A DNA stretch of 64,000 nucleotides. Origin: Cymbidium sinense. Its lineage: Eukaryota; Streptophyta; Magnoliopsida; Asparagales; Orchidaceae. The DNA is taken from contig CM038220.1 of NCBI GenBank assembly GCA_021442155.1, positions 75,441,817 through 75,505,816 of the forward strand, read 5' to 3'. The notes beneath the pieces were generated by a model. It did not search any database, had not been told where the DNA came from, and saw only the letters and a list, made by a program, of their open reading frames with translations. Made by a program: the position numbers and the translations under genes. This document shows positions 45,311 to 58,575 of this stretch, one piece after another (positions within the stretch are counted from its first letter, which is position 1; each line of letters starts with the position of its first letter).

Positions 45311-48300
45311 TATATACCCATTAATATTCTTACTTAGATAAATCAATGCATGAATGAAAGAAAAGAAACTTCACTTCATACACTTAAGCTATAACCAGAT
45401 ACATCTCCTTTGTATTTATAACTAGCATTCATAGCATATATAATTATTTATTTATAAGTTTTGAAAAATAAGTTTGGATTTAATAATGTTATTAGCCACA
45501 CATATATTAATTTAATTCAACACATGCAAGCTTGACATAAATGAAACCATTTAATTTAATTGATTTTGCAAGAGATGGATGCATAAACCAAGTGACATAC
45601 AACATTTAAACATGATTGGAAAGAAATAAAGAGACATAAACACATGATTTCATTCAATCCAATTAACTCTTAAGGACAATCATATTAAATAAACTAATTT
45701 AAAACAAACCAAAATTTCTTAATGTTATTTCTAATTTCATGTTTGATTTGATTTAATAAATATAAGAAGAGGGTTTGTTAATCCTAATCCCATTCCCCAT
45801 GTGTGAGTTAATTTGATTTAATGAGAAATAATTAGATTAATTTTATAGATTAATTAGGTTAAAGTGTGAATTAAATCATTTAATTAAACCCTTACCTATG
45901 TTACCTTAAGATAATTAATTAAATGATTATGAGCCAACGTAATCTGCAAATGGATTGAAAATTAAATAGCAATGATCCTATGAAATGAAAGGGGCCTAAT
46001 GCAATTACTCACAATTACTAATTAATTAAAGCTTAAGGAACTAACTTAATTACTTTTTTAAGTTTTCTCTCACATGTGAGCTAACCATAATTTCATTAAA
46101 CCCTCTTTAGGTTATTAAATACCTAAAGATCTACCCATGGATCAATGAAGTAAATAAGATGAAATTACCCTTTAAATTAGGCTAATCAAGATATTAATCC
46201 ATTAATCCATTCCTCTTTCCTTAATTACCAAATTTAATTGATTATCCTTTGAAATGAAATAAGCTTAAGGGGAAAATGTTGGGAAAGAGGTCTCGACCTA
46301 ATTCCATAAGCCCTCTCATTCAATCAAACATGATTTGGTATGAATTGAGTTTCAATTTAACTAATTAAGCCATTAAATAGTCAATTAATTTTTAATTAGC
46401 ATTTTTGTTGAAAAGGAGAAGGAAACTTAGGGGAAAGGTTAGGAGGGATGCCCCAATCCAATTCCTAAGTCTCCCCACTATTCAACAATGATTAAGGGTT
46501 CCAATTTGTTGATTAATTGTTGTTCACATGCTTAATTATCACATAATTAAGTTGAGAGAGTAATTAGGGCTTAAGCAATCAATTTTCCTAATTAATCAAC
46601 CAATAAATTCCAAGAAAAATAGAGGAGGTAGAGGTCATCCCTTAAACATTCTCAAAAGTTTGAAATTGACTGGTTCATTAATGAGGAGTAATTAAGCTAA
46701 TTAAAATTTTAATTAAACCCTAATTAAGCCAAAATTACTACTAAAAATTAATTAAGGATAATTTTAATGATTTCCCTTTACAATACCTTTAAATTGAGTC
46801 ATTATTTATATTTTATTAGATTTTTCTATAATTAGTAATAAATTATTAAATTTTTGGCCTTAAAAACCACTTAATTAGCCTTAATTAAGCCTAATCCCAT
46901 TAGCGCCACATGACGCACTGACGCGACATGCTTTTCACTTAGCGGCAGAATTGGCTATTTGAGTAGTCACATTCACATGCTGAGTCAACTGGCGGTAGAT
47001 GCGGTATTGATCTCTATCGTTCAATCTCGGATCGGATGACACAGATCAATCCCGCGACATAATGGGAGAAAATAGATGAATCTAGCACGATTAATCAGAG
47101 TCGTCTATTCCAATCACGCGAAATGGATGACCAGTGATCCTCCTTCCCATGAGTGATGAACAACGAAGGCCATTCGCATGGATAGCTCGATCCGAGCTCA
47201 CCTGAGCTTGGATTCACACCAAAATCATCTCATACCTTCATGCGAGGGATCCATAAAAATCCTATTGCTGGGATAGGTTCACAAGTGAATTTCCTTCATA
47301 AAATACCAACACCACTTAACCTAGAGATTGGTTTTCATGGAATTATCTCAGAGCTAAGACTCCGCAATAAATTCAACTGCAATCAATTTAAAGTCCAATG
47401 GATCTTGGTTCATTTGAAATTTTCAAGCTAAAAGGGCTAACTTGAGCTTGACTTGGGTTGACTTGAGTTTGGTTTGATGATTGTAGTTTTCATTTATATT
47501 TGGATAGATGATTGTAGGAATGATTGATCAAGAGAAAATTAATTGCTTTTGGCTTGGTTTAAGTGAATTTTGGTCAAGTCCAAGAAATTGGCTTAAAGGG
47601 TATAAATTGGATTTGAATTTATATTTCTTTTATATTTGGGAATATAAATGAAGATATAAATGATTCTTGAGAAAAATTACTTAAGTTTGGAGTGATTTGG
47701 ATGCAAATTTGACCAAGCTTATGGATGTAGGTCAAAAGGGCTAAGAAGGAAATCAATTTAGTTTGATTTATTTTTGGTCATTGGAATGTGGGTTTCATTT
47801 ATATTTATGAATATAAATGAAGAAGTAATTGATTAAATATAAAGAAATTAATTTATTTTGGGGTGATTTGGGTTAAGATTTGGATAAGGTCATGGATGTA
47901 GGTCCATATGGCTTAAGAAGGGTTTTGATTTGGTTTGATTCAGTTTGATTAAGTTTTGGTCATTTGAGTATGGATTTCATTTATATTTGTGAATATAAAT
48001 GAAGGAATAATTGATTTATAAAGAAATCAATCATGTTAGGGATAACTTAAGTGGAGATTTGGCTAAGCTTATGAGAATGGGTCATATGGCTTAGAAAGGA
48101 ATTTTGAAACTTTGATTTCATTTTTGGTTTTAATCACTTGGAATTGAGTTTTGATTTGGATTTGATAAATGATAAAGAGATTGAATTGATCTTTGAGAAA
48201 ATCAATTTAATTGGACTTGGCTAAGGTTATGGCCATGGAATTCTATCTTAACAGTTTATGGAGAATTTTGAGCTCGGATTTGACATGAGTTGATTATGAG

Positions 48301-48565
48301 TCTTGAAATTTGGTTTGGATTTGGTATGGTGAGGTTTGGTTTGAGAAAAGCATGGGTTGTGTAGGCCATGGTGGCATGTCTTCCTAAGTCCCTAAGGCAT
48401 AACCTATTCTCATGGCTAACCCTTCTAAGTCTCTAAGCTTAGGTTAAGTGTTCACCTAATCACTAGAAGTGTTATAAGACTAAGGAGCTCTTAATATCTA
48501 TAAGAGTCCTAGATCTATGATGAGGAAGTTTAGAACTCAGTCCAAAAGTGAGGTCAACAAAAGTA

Positions 48566-48576
48566 CCCCCAATAGG
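48566..48576 (-). other. Polypurine tract before copy D
   Basis: Minus strand CCTATTGGGGG immediately precedes TACTTTTGTTGACC. It is the same design as the TatB tract at 9,461. Confidence 0.6.
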
Positions 48577-51190
48577 TGTGGTGTAACACAAGGCACACAT
48601 GCGTATTAACATTGACCAAGATGATCAACAATGTCTAAAGGATTGTAAGTGCTAATGAAAATGATCTATCCTTAAATCCGAGATGTAGATAGAATCACGA
48701 TCTTAGTGCAATGCAACTCAACTTATGCTAAGGGCATAATAGAGGGAGGAGGAATCCGCTAAGGGATTGAGTTTGTGAACCTTCCATTAGGGAAGTAGGA
48801 TCAGGTTATCCATAGAGGATAATGATTTAAGTTTGATTACAAATATGATTTGGGGAGAGAAGATCTGCTAGGGATTAGGATTTATAATTCATCGGGGATG
48901 GGTGCCGGAACCTTCCACTGAGGAAGCGCGTTCGGATTATCTGCTAGGGATAAGAATTTTATTTGGTTTGATGAATTTAGAATTTGGTGGAGGCTTCACT
49001 AAAGAGGGCTAAATCAATTTGCGCCACACTAGGGAAAATTTTGATTTGATTAGTAGGCATCCACTAGGGGATGAGAATTTGAATTGATTTGATGTGGGGC
49101 TCCATTGAGGAGAGGATATGATTTGGTTTAAAAGAAGTCAAGAGTATATTTACTGGAGATATGAGCTCGGATCCACTAAGGGAATAAGGTGGATTTGATT
49201 TGATGGATTTCTTTATTTTGCTTGGGGAGGTATCTGCTAGGGATAAGAGTGGATTTGGTATAAGGACCCTATTGGTGTGTGATGGATCTACTGAGAAGTG
49301 ACTATATCAGCCTCGACCTATCTCAAGTTTACAAATTCAACAGGTTAGTCTACCAGCCACAGGGTAGAGCTAACCAACCTAATGGTGACTATTAAGGGAG
49401 TGCCGCTTGAGACTTATCTCAACTCAAGAATAGACAAAAGTATCATTTCAATTAAATGGACCCTATCGGTGTGTGATGGATTCACTAAGAAGGGGCTATA
49501 TCAGCCTCAACCTATCTTAGATTTACAAATCCAAAGGATAGTCTACCGGCCGTGGGGTAGAGCTAACTCTAAGGGGTGTCTTTTGGTGTATTGCGTATAG
49601 AAAGCGTGTAGACTTACATCTTTCAAAGTGGAGAAAGCTGGATGATTCAGTTGGTAGTACAATAAATTGAACCCAACCTAAGGTTGCCCATTGGTGTGCA
49701 ACGATCATGCTGAAAAGAATGTGTAATAGACTTACATGTTCCAAAATAAGGATGAAAGCTGGGGTGACCCATTGGTGGCACAATAAGTCAAACTTGACAT
49801 AAGAGAAACTACTGAGAGAGTGTCGCTTGGAACTTATCTCATTTCAAGATTAGTCAGGTGATTCCTATAGAGAGTTTTTCGACATTTCCTTAAATATAGG
49901 ATGTCTACTTAGGAAAAGGTACCTTTGGGGTGTCCACCTAAATCACAAGTGAAAATATATAATTTGTTTATATGTTTGCATGGACCCTGTTGGTGTGCGA
50001 GGGGCCACACTAAGAAGAAGCTTATATCAACCTAGTCCTATCTCAGACTTACTGGACCAAGGGAGAATCTGCATATCCACAAGAAAAGTTTTCCAAACAC
50101 AGGGGTGGTTACTAGGAAAGGGGGACTGTCCAATCTAAGAGTAACCCGGGTAGTATCTAAATGGGCTCAATATTGGCATGATCCAAATAGAGTGCCCATA
50201 GGAGAGGTGATGCGAGGGGCTTTATCCTAGACCATGTAAAAGAAAGCTTATGGGTATATGATGACCAACTCTGGGAGAAAGCTTATAGACTTACATCTGC
50301 CATGAGTGGTGTATCCACTGGATGGGTCACTATCAGCATAGTGAGTACCAACCAACATAAGGTAAGGTGCCCATCGGTTTTGATGATCAATCTAAGAAGA
50401 AGGCTTGTAGACTTACATCTTCACAGATGGAAATGATCACCAGGATAATTTATCATCATTGGACACATGCTATCGACCTAGGGTGACTACTAAGTGGGGA
50501 GTCCTGTATGAGGACTAGACCTAGACTTGAAGTAGTTAGGAGGAAAGGAGCCACTAGGAGACTTATTATAAGCCTCAAATATACTTAACTCAATCAATGC
50601 ATGATGGCCAGTTCAAGAAGAAAGCATGTAGGCTTACATCCTCTTAGACAAAGTCAAACATGAGGTAGCTTACCGGCTGTGTAGTAAGGCCTACCAAATT
50701 AACAAGGCGCTCGTCGATTTGCATTGGTCAAGTTAAGAAGAAATCTTGTAGACTTACATCCTCTAACAAGCAACTATTGGGGTGGCACACCTGAGCATGT
50801 CAGACCTAGAGCTAATGAGTGAGTGACATGAGGAATTTGTCCCACATCAAAGTAGCCCAAGATAAAAGATATGTATTTATTTTATGTGGTTGTGTGTAGT
50901 TTGTGTTGGTGTTGTGTTGATAAAGGATAGGGCACCCCTTGGGTTCCTTACACCTACCCTAAACAGATCATGGCGGATTCACAAGCAAAGATGTTTCTCA
51001 ATAAAGAAAAGATGGGATTTGAGATGAAAAAATTTTTTATTGATAATTATTTTTAAATAAGATTCATGGATAATATTTATTTAGGTAGAGCCCATTGATT
51101 GGAAGCATTGTGCGCTCTCCCTTACAATTTTTGAGCTGATAAAATCCTCCCTAGTAGGCCTTATTTATGGTAAAATGGCATTCCCAAGAG
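48577..51190 (-). repeat. Hypervariable 3' region of Tat element with tandem repeats
   Basis: No gene was found. Two repeat types are visible. From 48,750 to 49,250, short units contain (A/T)CCACTAGGG(G)A and GAATTTGATTTG. From 49,260 to 50,850, units of about 110-190 bp contain CC(C/T)ATTGGTGTG..GATG, AAGAAGAAAGCTTGTAGACTTACATC and TAGTCTACCGGCC; at least seven are recognisable. The place between pol and the 3' LTR is where Tat and Ogre elements carry fast-changing tandem repeats. Confidence 0.75.
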
Positions 51191-51193
51191 GGT

Positions 51194-54130
51194 TCAAACT
51201 TGCCTCCCATCTTTCGATGGGCAATAATTGGTCTCCTTAGAACTAAAACAAGCTCTAGGAAGGACAAACTTGATATGATCTTGAATCTTTTTAGCTTTGT
51301 ATAACTCAAGGTTTTGGCATGTCCGGAGGCGTCTCTCCTCCAAACCTTTGAGCTCTTCTAACCGTAACTTGGCATTCTTCTCATGTGATCTTGCTACCAT
51401 AGTTATTTAATTATGGGAGTTGGACTACTTATAAGAATGGCCCAAAACACTAATGAGAAATTGGTAGACGTTGGAGTTCATGTAATGTGATAGGCCCACA
51501 AGGCTTCAACTAACGCTCATGCTATCTTGTTTTATTGTCATCAGTATCTTTTTTAATATCGGATGAGAGTTTTGTTGAAAGGCCAAGCCATTTACCCTTG
51601 GGTAGTTGATGGTAGAATATCTCCAATCTATGCTATGTATCCAGGCAAAGCTATTGATTTTGGTGCTCTTGAATGCAGTACAATTATGTAATATAATTCA
51701 TCGAGGCACCCCGAACCTATATACGATATGGTTCCTAAAAAATTAGAGCAATCTTTGTGTGATCTCTCGAGTGGGATCACCTCGCACTTGAAAAAAAGTA
51801 GTGGGGTGGCAGCGAATGAACTGACCCTTGGAAGATGGAGATCGGACCCATTATGTCTAACACTCAAATGGCCATGAGGCCAAGGTAGGTGGGTATTGGG
51901 TGGTTAGTGTAAGACCACACCATGCACGACATTGGTGGTAGTAGCTATATCCATACAATCTATAATCATCGAAGGCCAATAGTATCCAAGTCTCTTGATC
52001 TTAGCTTTCATCTTTAGACCGGATTGATGCACTCTACATAAGCCTGAGTGTTCCTCAGTCACAATCTCATGGGCTTTGTGTTTGTCCAAATAATATAACC
52101 ACATATGATCAAAGGACTGTCAATACATGGTGCCATCCATGAGAGTGTAAGAAAGGGATCTATGCTTCACGATGTGTTATTGACTTCTCTTGAGGTAGTT
52201 TGCCTATATTTAAATAATCCATGAATGGTTGCCTCTCGACTCAACCTTTTTTTTGTTAATCTCCCATTCAAGAGAGGGTCTCTTGATGAGTTTAACAACA
52301 ACAAGGGGTAAGACTTATCTATTTTGGACCCTTATTAGTATAGGCTCATCTTCTAGACATACCAACTCTTTGGCAAGCTTGGCTAAAGCATCTGTTGCAA
52401 TATTCTCTCCTCGAGGAATCTTACAAATGGTAACCTCTGGGATTTGGGCAAACAACTCCATAGCGTACTTATGGAAATGATGGAGCTTAGGCTTTAGAAC
52501 TTTATAAGACCCAATGATTTGGTTGATAACTAACTATGAGTCCCTGAAGATGTTGATACTTTAGATGCATAGCGTAATGGCTAACTCCAGACTGACAATT
52601 AGAGTCTCATATTTGACCTCGTTGTTGATGCATGGATTGGATAGATGATATGAGAATCTCAACATATCACGGTCTGGAGTTAAGAGATATATTCCTACCC
52701 CTACCTTCCCTGAAAGTGTAGATCGTGGTTATTCTCCCTTTTGAACTGAAGCACACCATCAAATAAAATCTCCCAGTGGTGAATGCTAATGTCCCCTAAG
52801 TTCATGATTCATCAGGGAGGTCATCATGAAGTAGAGAATCGGTAGTGGGTGTCTTTGAAATGCTAGTACTTTTCCTTTCACCACACGAAGGGTATGAAAG
52901 TAATATCAAACTGCGACAAAATCATGGACCATCGTGCCAACCATTTGAATAGCGTCGACTGTGTCATGAGATATTACAGTGGATTGATTATAGAGATCAA
53001 GTTCACCTTATGAGAAAGTTTATAATATCATAGCTTCTGGGATGCAAAGATTACAGCTAGGCAGTGGTTTTCAATAATTGGTAATTTGTCTCGATAAGGA
53101 TTAGTTGACGGCTGAGATAGTAGAGTGCATTCTCTTTCCCTTCGTCATTAGTTTGGGCCAACAAAGCACCAATGGAGTCATCTAATGCAATAGTATATAG
53201 TATCAATGGCTTGCCCGGATAGAGTACCTAGGCGGTATCGAAGGCAAATTGACACTTGTCATCCCACTTAAACTTAACATCCTTTTTGACAAATGTTGAA
53301 AATGGTTGGCATCTTCCTGATAGGTTGGATATGAAGCATCTTAGATATGCCAATCGCCCTTGGAATGATCTAAGTAGAGTTAGACATTTAGGGGGTGGCA
53401 TTTTTATATCATCTTGATATTCTTTGGATCGATTTCTATTCCACAGTGTTGGGCAACAAACTAGAGAAATTTCCCTAAAACTACTCTAAATGCATACTTC
53501 AGGGGATTCATTTTAAGGTTAAATTGTCTCAACCATTCGAAAACTACTCTCAAGTCAAAGAGATGGTCTTCCAATTCTTTACTTTTGACTATGAGATCAT
53601 CGACATAATATTTGACTTGATGATGAATGAGTTCATTGAAGATTCGAGTCATGGCCTGCTGGTAGGTATCATCGGCATTTTAAAGCTAAAAGGCATGACC
53701 CCATAGCAAAAGATTTCAATTGGAGTTCAAAAATTAGTATTTCTTTCATCTTCAAGGGCCATCTTTATTTGGTTATATCCTCATGAGCCATCCATGAAAG
53801 ACAAAACCGCATGAGATGAGGCAATGTGCTCCATCAGTTCTGGTATTGGTAGTGAAAATTCATATTTTGGACATGCCTTATTCAGATCCCTAAAATCAAC
53901 GTATATGCAAATTTGACCATTCTTTTTTTTAACTAGGACGACACTGGCCAACCAAGCAGGGTATTGTTTTCCGTGATAAAGCTAACATCGATTAATTTCT
54001 TGACTTTATAAATGACCTATTGTTAATTGTCTAATCGCATGTGCCTAGGAGCTTGCTTGATAGGGTTAGCACTAAGCTCTATTTATTTTTCGTTAGAGAT
54101 AAATGAGCATCTCTTCCATGTGAAGTCCCA
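51194..54130 (-). pseudogene. pol: Tat-lineage Ty3/gypsy pol (RT, two RNase H, integrase), degenerate
   Basis: This polyprotein copies RNA into DNA and integrates it. In minus-strand order: an RT start with FTWKRCSF and NPIKQAPRHMRLDN (54,130-54,000), FRDLNKACPK, then a 63-codon open part (53,461-53,652) with QVKYYVDDLIVKSK, the YVDD catalytic motif. A first RNase H follows with DSIGALLAQ and ALYYLSRQL. A second RNase H at about 52,320-52,790 has SYKVLKPKLHHFHKYAMEL and ATDALAKLAKEL. Integrase consists of a zinc-binding part (RLGYYWPSM, 51,904-52,104), a core with RNHIVYRFGVP and NCTAFKS, and a C-terminal tail to 51,194. Two RNase H domains are the hallmark of Tat. Many stops and frameshifts kill it; gag and protease are missing. 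Confidence 0.9.
53461..53652 (-). pseudogene. RT catalytic segment (YVDD) of the Tat pol
   Basis: This is the longest open stretch of this pol. It begins MTRIFNELIHH, contains YVDDLIVKSKELEDHL, and ends with LKMNPLKYAF and GKFL, as in the RT palm and thumb start. YVDD supplies two of the three catalytic aspartates. A stop follows immediately. Confidence 0.9.
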
Positions 54131-54159
54131 CTCATTTAATAGCCTAACTGTAGTGATTT

Positions 54160-55121
54160 TTATTTCTTGAGAGAGAGAATATTATGGAACACCACACAGA
54201 TCTGTAGATGTACTCATTAGGGTGATCAGGTGCAACATTGAAAAATGAGATACTATCTTGAGAGATAGAAGTCACCATCCTATAATGGACCTAACCACCT
54301 AATAAGGACTCCTAAGGATAATGGGTCTTCAAATGTACCTGAGATCTTTCCCTTACTTTACATGGAAAAGTAAAGTAGGGTTTATTTTAAACTGAGTTCA
54401 TTAAGTTCCTATGGAAGCAAGCCCCCATAGTTAATTACATCTAAAGGAATGGGATTCCTTAAGAATAATCTCGATTAAGGTAAATGATCATTGTCTCCAA
54501 TGATGTCAAAGATAGGACTATCAATAAATTAGTTATTTTTGGAAAATTAAGTGGGATTGTTCAAAAGGAGGGAGTTATTATCGAAACTAGAGGGAGATGA
54601 GTATGTGGTGCTCATGATAGTAGGAAACCTAGTAAGAATCCTAAGCTATCCGATGGTTAGGCTTTATATTTTTGAATCTTGAGAAGAATTATATGTTTGA
54701 GTTGACTTTTTTTATTAGAAATCTAGAGCTTACAATTCCATAATACAAGGTCATGAAAATACCTAAGAGGTGAGGATTTATGCTTGTAGCCTGCAAAGAG
54801 AAACATCAACCTTGGATACAAAATCTAGGGGCATGACTTAAATCTAAAGCAAAATGGGTGGTTTACCACCTCCACAAGAGGATAAACCACCCTACTATTG
54901 GACTTACAATTGTTTGGGGGTGGCCGCCAACTAACTCCTATGATTTTAAATACATGTAGGCAAGTTTAATGCTTTGCAAGATAGCTAGGCTATTATTTAT
55001 TTAGAAAGGAGACTAGGTCCTTAAACACAATCCTTAAGAAACTAGATCATGAAGGGCATGAATAAATGACTTAATCTAAACCAAAATTTGTTAAATTTTA
55101 TTTTTTATTTTTTGTTATTTG
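54160..55121 (-). repeat. TatA LTR fragment D2, part 1, fused to pol
   Basis: It is the reverse complement of about 5,790-6,722 of copy A. The two-hairpin module is at 54,409-54,460. Its left end runs straight into RT codons, so the PBS, gag and protease that should lie between LTR and RT have been deleted. It continues at 58,206 after the LINE. Confidence 0.8.
54409..54460 (-). other. Two-hairpin module (copy D2)
   Basis: On the minus strand, AAGGAAT pairs with ATTCCTT around CCC. Then CTATGGGGGC pairs with GCTTCCATAG around TT, using G-T pairs where other copies have G-C. Confidence 0.65.
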
Positions 55122-58100
55122 ACACTACCTGTCTCAATTCAGATGTGAAAAATGGAGGGTTTTGATAGGTAGTCGACAGCCAGCGTAAAACTTGTTGAAA
55201 TAATCATGACATAAATCCTTTAAATCATTGTGTTAATGCTAGGATGTCTTAAAAAGTGATGTCTTTGTATATAAACATGAAAAATGTGCTACATTGAGCA
55301 GGGTGCGGTGTTAAATAAGCAAGGGTTCCCACATTATGGACGGATGCGAGTAGAAGTTAATCCATGAAACTAGAATTAGGTTAGGATCTTGGAATATAGA
55401 TACTCTTACAGGTAAATTAATGGAATTAATAGAAATTATTGTTCATAGAAAGATAAAAATTTTATGTGTTCAAGAAAATAAATGGGTTGGGGAGAAGTCC
55501 AGGGAGATTGATAGTTTAGGTTTTAAATTTTGGTATTTAGGTATAAGTCAAACTAGAAATGGTGTAGCTGTGATTATAGATAAAAATTTGCAAGATAATG
55601 TTATAAATATGAATATATGTGGGGATAGAATTATAGCTTTAAAGATTATTGTTGATACTAATATTATCAATATTATAAGTGTTTATGCTTCTTAAGTAGG
55701 TTTGGATGTAAGCTCAAAAGAGAAATTTTGGAATGAATTAGAGGAATTAATACAAAAGATACCTCTTGAAGAAAAAGTATTTATTTGAGGAGATTTAAAT
55801 GGACATATTGGTAGAGTGGTAGAAGATTTTAAAAGTATTCATGGTGATTATGGATTTGGAGTGACTAATGAAGAAGGTAGGATTATATTAGATTTTTCCA
55901 TAGCATATGATTTTGTAGTTGCTAATACTTTATTTAAGAAAAGAGACGAACATATTATTACTTATAAAAATGGATATAGTAAAACACAGATTGATTATTT
56001 TTTGATAAGAAAAATAGATCATTTAGATTGTAAAGATTGTAAGGTCATTCCAAGTAAAAATTTAAGTACCCAACATCGATTGTTAGTTTTAGATTTTAAG
56101 ATGAAAAGTTGTAAGAGGAAAAATAAATCAAATTATTATCCTAGGATTAGATGGGGAAACTTAAAGAACATAAATAAAAATATTTTTAAGAGAGAGCTGT
56201 AAGAGATTAGAATTTGGGATGTTCATAAGGAAGCTAATGTTATGTGAGAAAAAGTAGCAAGTGAAATTAAGTAAGTTGCTAAAGATGTGCTTGGAGGATC
56301 AAAAGGAAAAGCTTCTTTTAATAAGAATAGTTGGTGGTAGAGTCAAAGTGTGCAAGAAAATACAAGAAATAAGAAATATTGTTATAAAACTTGGTTTAGA
56401 TGTAAAAACTCAGAGAATTGGGAAAAATATAAAGTAGTCTATAGAAATTCTAAGAATGCAATATATGATGCAAAAAATTTAGCTTTTAGTGATTTATATA
56501 ATAGATTAGATACCAAAGAAGGTGAAAGATATATGTATAAGTTTCCAACCAAAGACATAGGAGAAGTAAAGACATAGTTCAAGTGAGGTGTATTAAGGAT
56601 GAAAATAATAAAGTGCTTTTCTTAGAAAAGGATATTGAAAATAGGTGGATGAGGTATTTTGATAAACTTTTCAATGAAGGATCTGAAAGTATGATTGATT
56701 TAGCGACCTTAATACCCTAAAAAATAGAGAATTTCATTTTTATCATCATACTAGTAAATCTAAAGTTAGAGAAGCTTTAAAGAAAATGAAATGTGGAAAA
56801 ATAGTAGGACCTGATAGTATTCTAATAAAAGTGTGAAAATGTTTAGGAGATCAAGGAATTTCTTGGCTTACAAATCTTTTTAATGTTATTTTAAAGACTA
56901 AAAAGATGCAAGATGAGTGGAGAAAGAGTTTGTTGGTTCCAATATTTAAGGATAAAAGTGATGCACAAGAGTGTGCAAATTATAGAGGAATTAAGTTAAT
57001 GTGTCATACATTAAAATTATGGGAGAGAGTAATTGAGCATAGGTTACGATGTGATACAAAAGTTTCTCACAATCAATTTGGTTTCATGCCAGGTAGACCT
57101 ACTATGGATGCTATACATTTGTTAAGAGGTTTGATGGAGAAGCATAGAGAAAGTAAAGAGGATCTATGTATGATATTTATTGATTTAGAGAAAGCTTTTG
57201 ATAAAGTTTCAAGAGATGTTCTTTGGAGAGTTCTAGAATAGAAAGGAGTTAATATTGGTTATATTCAAGTCATTAAGGATATGTATACTAGAGCTGTTAC
57301 TTTTGTCCAAACATAAGGAGGACTGATAAAATATTTTCCTATTTCAGTTGGATTATATCAAGGATCAACTTTAAGCCTTTATCTTTTTTTACTTTAGTTA
57401 TGGATATTCTTACTAGGCATTTACAGGAAGATGTACCTTGGTGTAAGCTTTTTGCTGATGATATTCTTCTTGTTGATAAGACTAGAGAGAAACTTGAATT
57501 ATGGAGGTCAACTTACTTTAGAGTCTAAAGGTTTTCGTTTAAGTAGATCCAAAACTGAATATATGGAGTGCAATTTTTGTTGTAGAAGTTCTAGTGGTAG
57601 TGTTGTGACATTAGGTGAACAAGTCATTAATAAGAGTGAGCGATTCAGATATTTAGGCTCTATTGTTCAAAATGATGGTGAAATAGATGAAGATGTTCAG
57701 TAGAATTCAAGTTGGATGGTTGAAGTGGAGGAATGCATCGGCTTATTGTGTGATGAAAAGTTCCACTTAAATTTAAGGAAAATTTTATGAGGTGGTGGTA
57801 AGACGCAATGAATTATGGTGTAATGTTGGTCAATAGAGAAGCATAAGACTAAGTTAAGTGTTATTTATGAGGATGCTTAGGTGGATGAGTGGCTTTACTC
57901 TTAGAGATAAAATACAAAATGAGTATGTTTAGGAAAAGTTGGAGTAGCTTAGTTTGAGATAAGATTTGAATGAGTCGCCAGATGGTTTGGCCACATAAAG
58001 CCGTCGATGACCCATTTAAGAAAGTAGATGCATTAGATTTTTATGTTAAGAAAGGTAGAGGTAGACCTAAAAGACTTGGATAAGATGTATAAAAATAACC

Positions 58101-58205
58101 TTGTATACTTGAATTAAGTGAGATTTTGACACATAATAGATCTTGGAGACAAGGATTCATAGACCTATAGTGGGATTAAGGCTTGTTGTTGTTATTGTAA
58201 TTTAT
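55122..58205 (+). mobile_element. RTE-clade LINE, nearly full length, inactive
   Basis: This non-LTR retrotransposon interrupts LTR fragment D2. TTATTTG at 55,115-55,121 and again at 58,206-58,212 is a candidate 7-bp target duplication. The element is about 3.1 kb, close to the usual length of plant RTE elements. It has a 5' leader (to about 55,360), one long reading frame broken by stops and frameshifts, a 3' UTR and a (TTG)n tail (about 58,180-58,200). The gene part is described separately. The LTR on both sides matches copy A in reverse complement, so the LINE is younger than D2. Confidence 0.9.
55369..57990 (+). pseudogene. RTE-type endonuclease/reverse transcriptase polyprotein, disrupted
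   Basis: The protein nicks target DNA and reverse-transcribes its RNA there. Endonuclease signs, in order: LGSWNIDTLTG, CVQENKW with the catalytic Glu (near 55,474), GDLNGHIG (55,789-55,806), SKTQIDYFLI (near 55,980) and STQHRLLVLDF with the catalytic His (near 56,065). RT signs: EWRKSLLVPIFKDK, CANYRGIKL, NQFGFMPGRPT, FIDLEKAFDKV (near 57,175) and [10 protein letters not shown] with the catalytic Asp pair (57,451-57,462). The C-terminal part has [29 protein letters not shown] shortened by a stop, and MRMLRWMSGFTL. Premature stops include TAA at 55,693 and TGA at 55,786; the frame shifts after 56,575 and after FADD. It cannot be active. Confidence 0.9.
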
Positions 58206-58575
58206 TTATTTGCTATGAGATTTCATATGCCTAATAAATGAGAAATTAGTTATGGGCCAAAACCAGAAAGAAAGAGGTTTGTTTCCATCATGGCTCTCAA
58301 AGGTCAAGCCATTTTATCTGGCAAAGGTGGAAGCTCTCCATTAGCATGAAAGCAATATGTTTTATGCATGATGTGAAACATAAATAGTGGTTGCTAATTT
58401 ATAATTTTGATTTATGTCCAAAGTGAGGTTATGAGTTATTTAGTTTAATTTTGAGTTAATTAATTGGATAGAAAATTTATTTTTCCCTAAGAATCTAATC
58501 ACATCCAGGCCATTCAACAACCATCAAGTAATTAAACAATTAGAAAAATCATGCCATCCTAATTGCGAAATCATA
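58206..58575 (-). repeat. TatA LTR fragment D2, part 2
   Basis: It continues the reverse complement of copy A (about 5,370-5,760) directly after the LINE, with matching TATGCCTAA, GGGCCAAA and TAACCTCA-type segments. It ends where copy C starts in the opposite direction. Confidence 0.8.

Larger units (their letters stand above)
42680..48565 (-). repeat. TatA 3' LTR, copy D, inverted
   Basis: This is the reverse complement of copies A and B. On the minus strand it begins TACTTTTGTTGACCTC at 48,565, just after a polypurine tract. Its last 600 bp (the part with the two-hairpin module) are missing at 42,680, where B's end abuts. It is shorter than B by internal deletions and has its own 250-bp tandem duplication near 44,690-45,175. 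Sequence near 43,725 groups it with copy A. Confidence 0.75.

Noticed and set aside
51628..52480. Plus-strand 83-codon frame and the ATG-initiated minus frame at 51,628-51,867 as separate genes
   Set aside because: The plus frame is the complement of the RNase H region. The minus frame is out of register with the integrase core, which lies in a neighbouring frame.
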